Below, in pieces: positions 5,615 to 9,367 of a stretch of 9,367 bases of DNA. The stretch covers positions 1 to 9,367 of the forward strand of contig JARIDM010000202.1 in NCBI GenBank assembly GCA_029263945.1. The letters run 5' to 3'. Made by a program: the position numbers and the translations under genes. Origin of the DNA: Sporosarcina sp. (lineage in GTDB: Bacteria; Bacillota; Bacilli; Bacillales_A; Planococcaceae). Under the pieces are notes generated by a model. The model searched no databases. It had not been told where the DNA came from and was given only the letters and a program-made list of their open reading frames with translations. Numbering within the stretch: position 1 is the first letter of the stretch; the number at the start of each line of letters is the position of its first letter.

Positions 5615-5891
5615 ATGTTAGAAAAATCGGATTATTATAAATTCACAAGAAAGCACAACCCTATTACCTGTAGGAAACAACAAGATAAAAACCATGTTCT
5701 AAGAAGTGCGTTTTTACACATCTTAGAAAATGGCCTATCAAATAATTTCAATCCATTTATTATTTCAATGTAATGGATAAATACTTTAACTTGTTACATA
5801 CAGCCGCTATCGTTTGGATAAGATGCAAGCGGAGTAGATGTTTTGGCGGAATCCTAATAAAATTCGCTGGGAAAATCGTTTGAACGAATCT
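5615..5891. other. Non-coding spacer between brnQ and sbcC with several inverted repeats
   Basis: No supported gene. Inverted repeats are: 5697-5708 with 5717-5728 (12 pairs, one A/A mismatch, 8-base loop); 5751-5757 with 5772-5778 (7 pairs); 5804-5808 with 5828-5832 (CCGCT/AGCGG); and 5862-5866 with 5885-5889 (ATTCG/CGAAT). The last is close behind the sbcC stop, with TTTTATT after it on the minus strand, but its 18-base loop makes it a poor terminator. The 5697-5728 hairpin has a T run 6 bases further on the minus strand (5691-5687 region) and may end sbcC transcripts. The 5800-5870 part is richer in G and C than its surroundings. Confidence 0.5.
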
Positions 5892-8800
5892 TTATTTAAG
5901 GATAAAACGTGTAGTACTATGCCCTGCTTTTGATTTATTCACTTCTAATATCGCTGGGAATGCGGTTTTTAATTCTTCCACATGAGAAATAACGCCAATC
6001 ATACGTCCCGACTTTTGTAAATCGATTAATGTATCAATTGCCCTGCTCAAAGATTCCTCATCTAGTGAACCAAAGCCTTCATCAATAAACATCGTATCAA
6101 TTGAAACGGACCCTTGAAAACTTTGAATGACGTCTGCCATACCAAGCGCTAAACATAGTGACGCATTGAATTTCTCTCCACCCGACATCGTTTTAACGTC
6201 TCGCATTTGTCCTGTATAGGCATCATAAACATCAAGTCCTAACCCACTTTGACGCCCACGAACTTCTTGACGATCGCTGCGCATTAATTCGAATTGGCCA
6301 CTAGACATTTCACGCAGACGTTCATTTGCCGACTGAATGATTTGCTCTAAATATTCAATTTGAATATAGCGTTCAAAAGACAATTTCAGTCCATTATGAC
6401 CTCTGACGACATCATACACATCCGTTACTTTGCTGTAAACCTCTTCATATTGAATCACTTTTTCACTCGACTTTACCATCGATTGGACTAATTCTTTAAT
6501 AATTGTTGCATATTCCATCGAGTGATTATAAGCACGCAAAGCAGTTTCAGACGCTTCTTTTCGTTCATGAAGCTTTTTTTCGACTTGGCTTAACTCAACA
6601 TGCTCTTTTCCTTCAAGTGCTGCGGTCAGTTCCTTAATCGCTTCTCTTACTGCATAATATCGTTGTTTAAATTCCTCAATTTCCGTCTTTAATTGAGTGC
6701 GTGTGCGCTCATCCATTTTGGCCTGATGGAAAGCTTCTTCTGAAGGAAATTCAGACCCTTTAAGTGCAGCCATAAACCTTTCTCTTGCAACGCCTAATTT
6801 CTCTTCCACTTCTTCCAAAGCTTTTTGTGCATGTTCTGCTGCTGAAGTACCTATAGTCACTTCTCTTTGTCCTTCTTCTCGAAGCTTTTGGATATGTTCC
6901 CAGGCCTGATCTAGCGCTGTCTTTTGACTTTGCACTGTGGATAATTTTTGTTCCAAGACATGAAGTTCTCGTACTTCCTCTGGGATCGCAGTAATTCTCG
7001 ACTCCAGTACTGCTGTCTCTTTTTCAAAAAGAGATTTCTTTTCAAACAAGGTACGTTCTTCGTGCACTTTTTTATCTGTTAATTGCTCCGTTAGTTTCGC
7101 CTGATTTTGCTGCGCTGTTTTTAGCGCGGTTAACTCTGTTCGTGCTTTTCTGTGTTCAGCCACTTCTGTAGTTAATTGCTCTTTTAACAGCATGACATCT
7201 TTTCTTTGTTGTTCGATATGGGTGACGTCGATTGACAATGAAACCATTTCATTTTTCTTCGTATCTAGCTGCCCTGTTGCACTCGTATAATTCGCAACGG
7301 CTGTCCTATAGTCGCTTTCAACTTTTGCCAACTGCTCATTTGAAAGGGCAAGCGCTTCTTTTGAAATTGACGCTGTGTGCACTGCTTTATGTGGATGGTC
7401 GGCACTTCCACAAACAGGACAAGCTTCTCCGTCATGAAGCGTTTCTGCCAGTGTTGCGGCTTCGTTCATTAACCAATTCTCTGCTAATTTCTCATGTATT
7501 TCTTTAAAACTTAGAAAGCTCTTTTCTTTCTCGTTTTTTACTTGTTCATACGTACGCTTTGTTTTTTCTAACGCAAAGTACTCTTCGATGACGCGATGCT
7601 TTTCTGTAATTTTGCTAAGTTCGTCAACTTTGTCATCTGCAGATAGTAACTGCTTTTCTAATGCCTCTACAGAACTTTGTATCTCTCGAAGCTTTGCCGT
7701 CTTCACTTCCGATGCTTCTCCTGTTTTTTCGAAACTAAGCGACAAATCTTCCAGTTCTTTTTTCAACTTTGCCAATTCATCTTGCTTGGTCTTTAATTCA
7801 GAAACGACTGGCAGTGCATCTGTTAAACGTAAGAGTTGCTCCGATACTTGTTCTCTTTCTGTTTTTTTATCCGCTTCAATTTTATACTGAGTTTCAATCT
7901 CTTCCACTCTTTTAACAGCTAAATTAAGTGTTTCGTGTGCTTGTTGGCAGATGCCTTTTTTGGTTCTCGCTTCTTTTTCTAATTCGAAATATTGGCGTTC
8001 GATTTGTTCGATCGCAAGCGCTTGTTCCGCCTGTTGTAATTTTTTCGACTTTTCTTCTAACATCGGAACTTGTGCAGTTAGTTCTTCAAATAGAATCCGC
8101 CGTTTGGTTAACGCTTCAAATTTTTCATTGATTCCCTTTGCTTGATGATAATGTTCAAGGGTTTTGGAATGATTTTCATACGCTTGCTTGTATGAGTGTT
8201 GGTCTACTTTAATTTTTTCATCATAAAAAACCTGTTCTTCTACTAAGCCCTCCATCACTTGCTTAACATTGTAATTTTCTTGTTGTAATACGTTAAATAT
8301 CAGGGCATCTCGTTCAGGTAATCGTGAAGCAATTTGTTGGATAAGCACATCACTTTGTTGCTTTTCTTTTGTTAAAGACGCTTGCGCTTGGTCTTTCTTT
8401 ACTTTTAAGCGCTCCACAACTTCACGATAAGGCTCTGTTTTAAAAATTTTCCTTAAAATCGTTTCTTTGTTTTCTGTATCAGATGTTAAGAACTTGCGGA
8501 ATTCGCCTTGTGGAAGCATCACTATTTGACTGAATTGTGCTTGTGTAAATCCAATAAGTGCTTCTATCTTTTTATTAATTTCGGAGACAATTTGGCGATC
8601 AACAATTGGGATTTCTCCTGTTTCAGTTTGTTCATAGAACTCACAATTTGCGGATGTCTCTGTTTTATTACCTGTTTTCGTATACGGAATTTGACGCATA
8701 ATTCGATACTTTCGTTGATGGATTTCAAAAATTAATTCAACCGAAGTTTGCACGTCATTGTCTGCGAAATCACTGCGCATCGCCCGGATATCCGTCCGGT

Positions 8801-8978
8801 CTTCTCCGCTTGCCTGTCCATAAAGCGCAAAAGAGATGCCGTCAAAAATCGTTGTTTTACCAGAGCCTGTTGCACCTGAAATGACAAATAATCGGTGATC
8901 CCCAAGGTCTTGAAAATCGACTGTTTCAATTTCTTTGTAAGGACCAAATGCGGTCATTTTTAGTTGGATTGGTTTCAA
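5892..8978 (-). CDS. sbcC: Exonuclease SbcC, SMC-like ATPase subunit
   Basis: A 1028-residue ATPase of the SbcCD (bacterial Mre11-Rad50) complex, which opens hairpins and processes double-strand breaks with the SbcD nuclease. The N-terminal half-domain holds Walker A GATGSGKT (35-42) and the Q-loop LPQGEFRKF (155-163). Long charged coiled coils (about 180-500 and 540-870) flank the zinc hook CPVC (C520, C523), where two complexes join. The C-terminal half-domain holds the ABC signature MSGGEKF (931-937), Walker B MFIDEG with D966 and E967, D-loop SLD (971-973) and H-loop H999. Length is normal for Gram-positive SbcC. The start is TTG overlapping the sbcD stop as TTGA; MKPIQLKMTAFGPY matches the usual N-terminus, and the next ATG (residue 8) would cut it short and lacks a ribosome site. 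It is co-transcribed with sbcD. Confidence 0.96.
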   Translation of the reverse strand: MKPIQLKMTAFGPYKEIETVDFQDLGDHRLFVISGATGSGKTTIFDGISFALYGQASGEDRTDIRAMRSDFADNDVQTSVELIFEIHQRKYRIMRQIPYTKTGNKTETSANCEFYEQTETGEIPIVDRQIVSEINKKIEALIGFTQAQFSQIVMLPQGEFRKFLTSDTENKETILRKIFKTEPYREVVERLKVKKDQAQASLTKEKQQSDVLIQQIASRLPERDALIFNVLQQENYNVKQVMEGLVEEQVFYDEKIKVDQHSYKQAYENHSKTLEHYHQAKGINEKFEALTKRRILFEELTAQVPMLEEKSKKLQQAEQALAIEQIERQYFELEKEARTKKGICQQAHETLNLAVKRVEEIETQYKIEADKKTEREQVSEQLLRLTDALPVVSELKTKQDELAKLKKELEDLSLSFEKTGEASEVKTAKLREIQSSVEALEKQLLSADDKVDELSKITEKHRVIEEYFALEKTKRTYEQVKNEKEKSFLSFKEIHEKLAENWLMNEAATLAETLHDGEACPVCGSADHPHKAVHTASISKEALALSNEQLAKVESDYRTAVANYTSATGQLDTKKNEMVSLSIDVTHIEQQRKDVMLLKEQLTTEVAEHRKARTELTALKTAQQNQAKLTEQLTDKKVHEERTLFEKKSLFEKETAVLESRITAIPEEVRELHVLEQKLSTVQSQKTALDQAWEHIQKLREEGQREVTIGTSAAEHAQKALEEVEEKLGVARERFMAALKGSEFPSEEAFHQAKMDERTRTQLKTEIEEFKQRYYAVREAIKELTAALEGKEHVELSQVEKKLHERKEASETALRAYNHSMEYATIIKELVQSMVKSSEKVIQYEEVYSKVTDVYDVVRGHNGLKLSFERYIQIEYLEQIIQSANERLREMSSGQFELMRSDRQEVRGRQSGLGLDVYDAYTGQMRDVKTMSGGEKFNASLCLALGMADVIQSFQGSVSIDTMFIDEGFGSLDEESLSRAIDTLIDLQKSGRMIGVISHVEELKTAFPAILEVNKSKAGHSTTRFILK

Positions 8979-9367
8979 GCTTCGTCCCCCCCGTTCATCA
9001 CTTCATGTAGTACATTACCAAATATTTCTTTCGTCTCTTCATCTGCTACTTCACCTTTCATTTCTTCATAAAAAGATGAGAAAAGCTCCATATCGCTCGG
9101 TTTCCCGTACGCTGTTTGCATCTTATCTCCAACCGTTTTGGTAGGCATATGGATTTTTCTTTCTACATGCATGGCATTTGGATAAACAGCACGTACTTTT
9201 TCCATTGGAAACAGCACTGGTGTCTGATCAAGCAATTTTACAAACACAAAATCTTCACTGATGACGTGTTCTTCAATTTCAGCAATCGTCCCTTCAACCG
9301 TTCGCATGTCTTTACGAGGCGAGAGCAATCTTTTTTCAACAGTGACTTCACCATCTCCATCCATTTC
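8975..9367 (-). CDS. sbcD: Exonuclease SbcD, C-terminal part (runs off the window)
   Basis: The last 130 residues of SbcD, the Mn-dependent nuclease partner of SbcC. The frame is open to the right edge, so the phosphoesterase domain with its metal ligands lies outside. What is visible is the C-terminal capping and SbcC-binding part: LLSPRKDMRTVEGTIAEIEEH, then a DQTPVLFPMEKVRAVYPNAMHVER strand region, and an acidic helical tail. KDMRTVEG is typical of the SbcD capping domain. The TGA stop overlaps the TTG start of sbcC by 4 bases, so equal production of the two subunits through coupled translation is likely. The promoter is outside the window. Confidence 0.93.
   Translation of the reverse strand, partial: EMDGDGEVTVEKRLLSPRKDMRTVEGTIAEIEEHVISEDFVFVKLLDQTPVLFPMEKVRAVYPNAMHVERKIHMPTKTVGDKMQTAYGKPSDMELFSSFYEEMKGEVADEETKEIFGNVLHEVMNGGDEA
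8986..8992 (-). promoter_or_regulatory. Ribosome binding site for the TTG start of sbcC
   Basis: The minus strand has seven G in a row, 7 bases before TTG AAA CCA. It lies inside the last codons of sbcD and supports the non-ATG start. Confidence 0.7.

Noticed and set aside
5552..5773. 73-codon plus-strand reading frame in the brnQ-sbcC spacer
   Set aside because: Its MQYIA start, repeated once inside, is only the two operator copies read as codons; there is no ribosome site and no recognisable protein.
5773..5883. 36-codon plus-strand frame beginning MDKYFNLLHTAA
   Set aside because: No ribosome site before the ATG, no family resemblance, and it ends beside the sbcC stop in a hairpin-rich stretch.
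5513..5891. T-box or other amino-acid riboswitch upstream of brnQ
   Set aside because: The predicted start leaves only about 55 bases of leader, and I see no T-box motif or terminator/antiterminator pair before the gene.
7588..8145. Long plus-strand frames opposite sbcC
   Set aside because: They are antisense shadows of the coiled-coil coding sequence, with no ribosome sites or recognisable products.

Overview
The window looks like ordinary chromosome of a low-GC Gram-positive bacterium of the Bacillales. Signs are AT-rich spacers, strong AGGAGG-like ribosome sites, a ytqA-ytqB pair, a LysM-3D cell-wall protein with a WalR-type box, an FCD-type GntR regulator, a BrnQ carrier and an sbcD-sbcC pair. 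A Lysinibacillus/Solibacillus/Sporosarcina-like (Planococcaceae) source is my guess from protein style, not a computed result. I see no mobile element, tRNA, rRNA, CRISPR array or prophage.

Layout. (1) Bases 1-723, plus strand: the tail of a YtqA-type radical SAM protein, overlapping by ATGA with ytqB/mnmM, a tRNA wobble-uridine methyltransferase. A near-perfect hairpin (724-762) ends this unit and also the convergent unit opposite. (2) Bases 767-2038, minus strand: a membrane-anchored DUF4825-like protein followed after 3 bases by a benzil-reductase-like short-chain dehydrogenase. (3) Bases 2141-2738, minus strand: a secreted LysM + 3D-domain protein with a TTG start, its own terminator, and an exact match to the WalR consensus at its promoter. 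(4) Bases 2863-3378, plus strand: a GNAT acetyltransferase transcribed divergently from it. (5) Bases 3381-5614: a GntR/FCD regulator (plus) and a branched-chain amino acid carrier brnQ (minus) face each other and share a hairpin terminator that overlaps both gene ends. (6) Bases 5615-5891: non-coding, with several inverted repeats. (7) Bases 5892-9367, minus strand: sbcC and the 3' part of sbcD, overlapping by TTGA.

The most informative signal is regulatory. An imperfect palindrome, ATGCAATATATYGYATAC, occurs once at the gntR promoter and twice (one copy shortened) at the brnQ promoter, and I noticed it nowhere else in the window. This suggests that the GntR protein controls itself and brnQ. 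The second signal is the WalR box (TGTAAT-N5-TGTAAT) in front of the LysM-3D gene. I found no convincing new multi-gene system; the main candidates for new knowledge are the GntR-BrnQ regulon with an unusual metal-site residue, and the structured spacer after sbcC.
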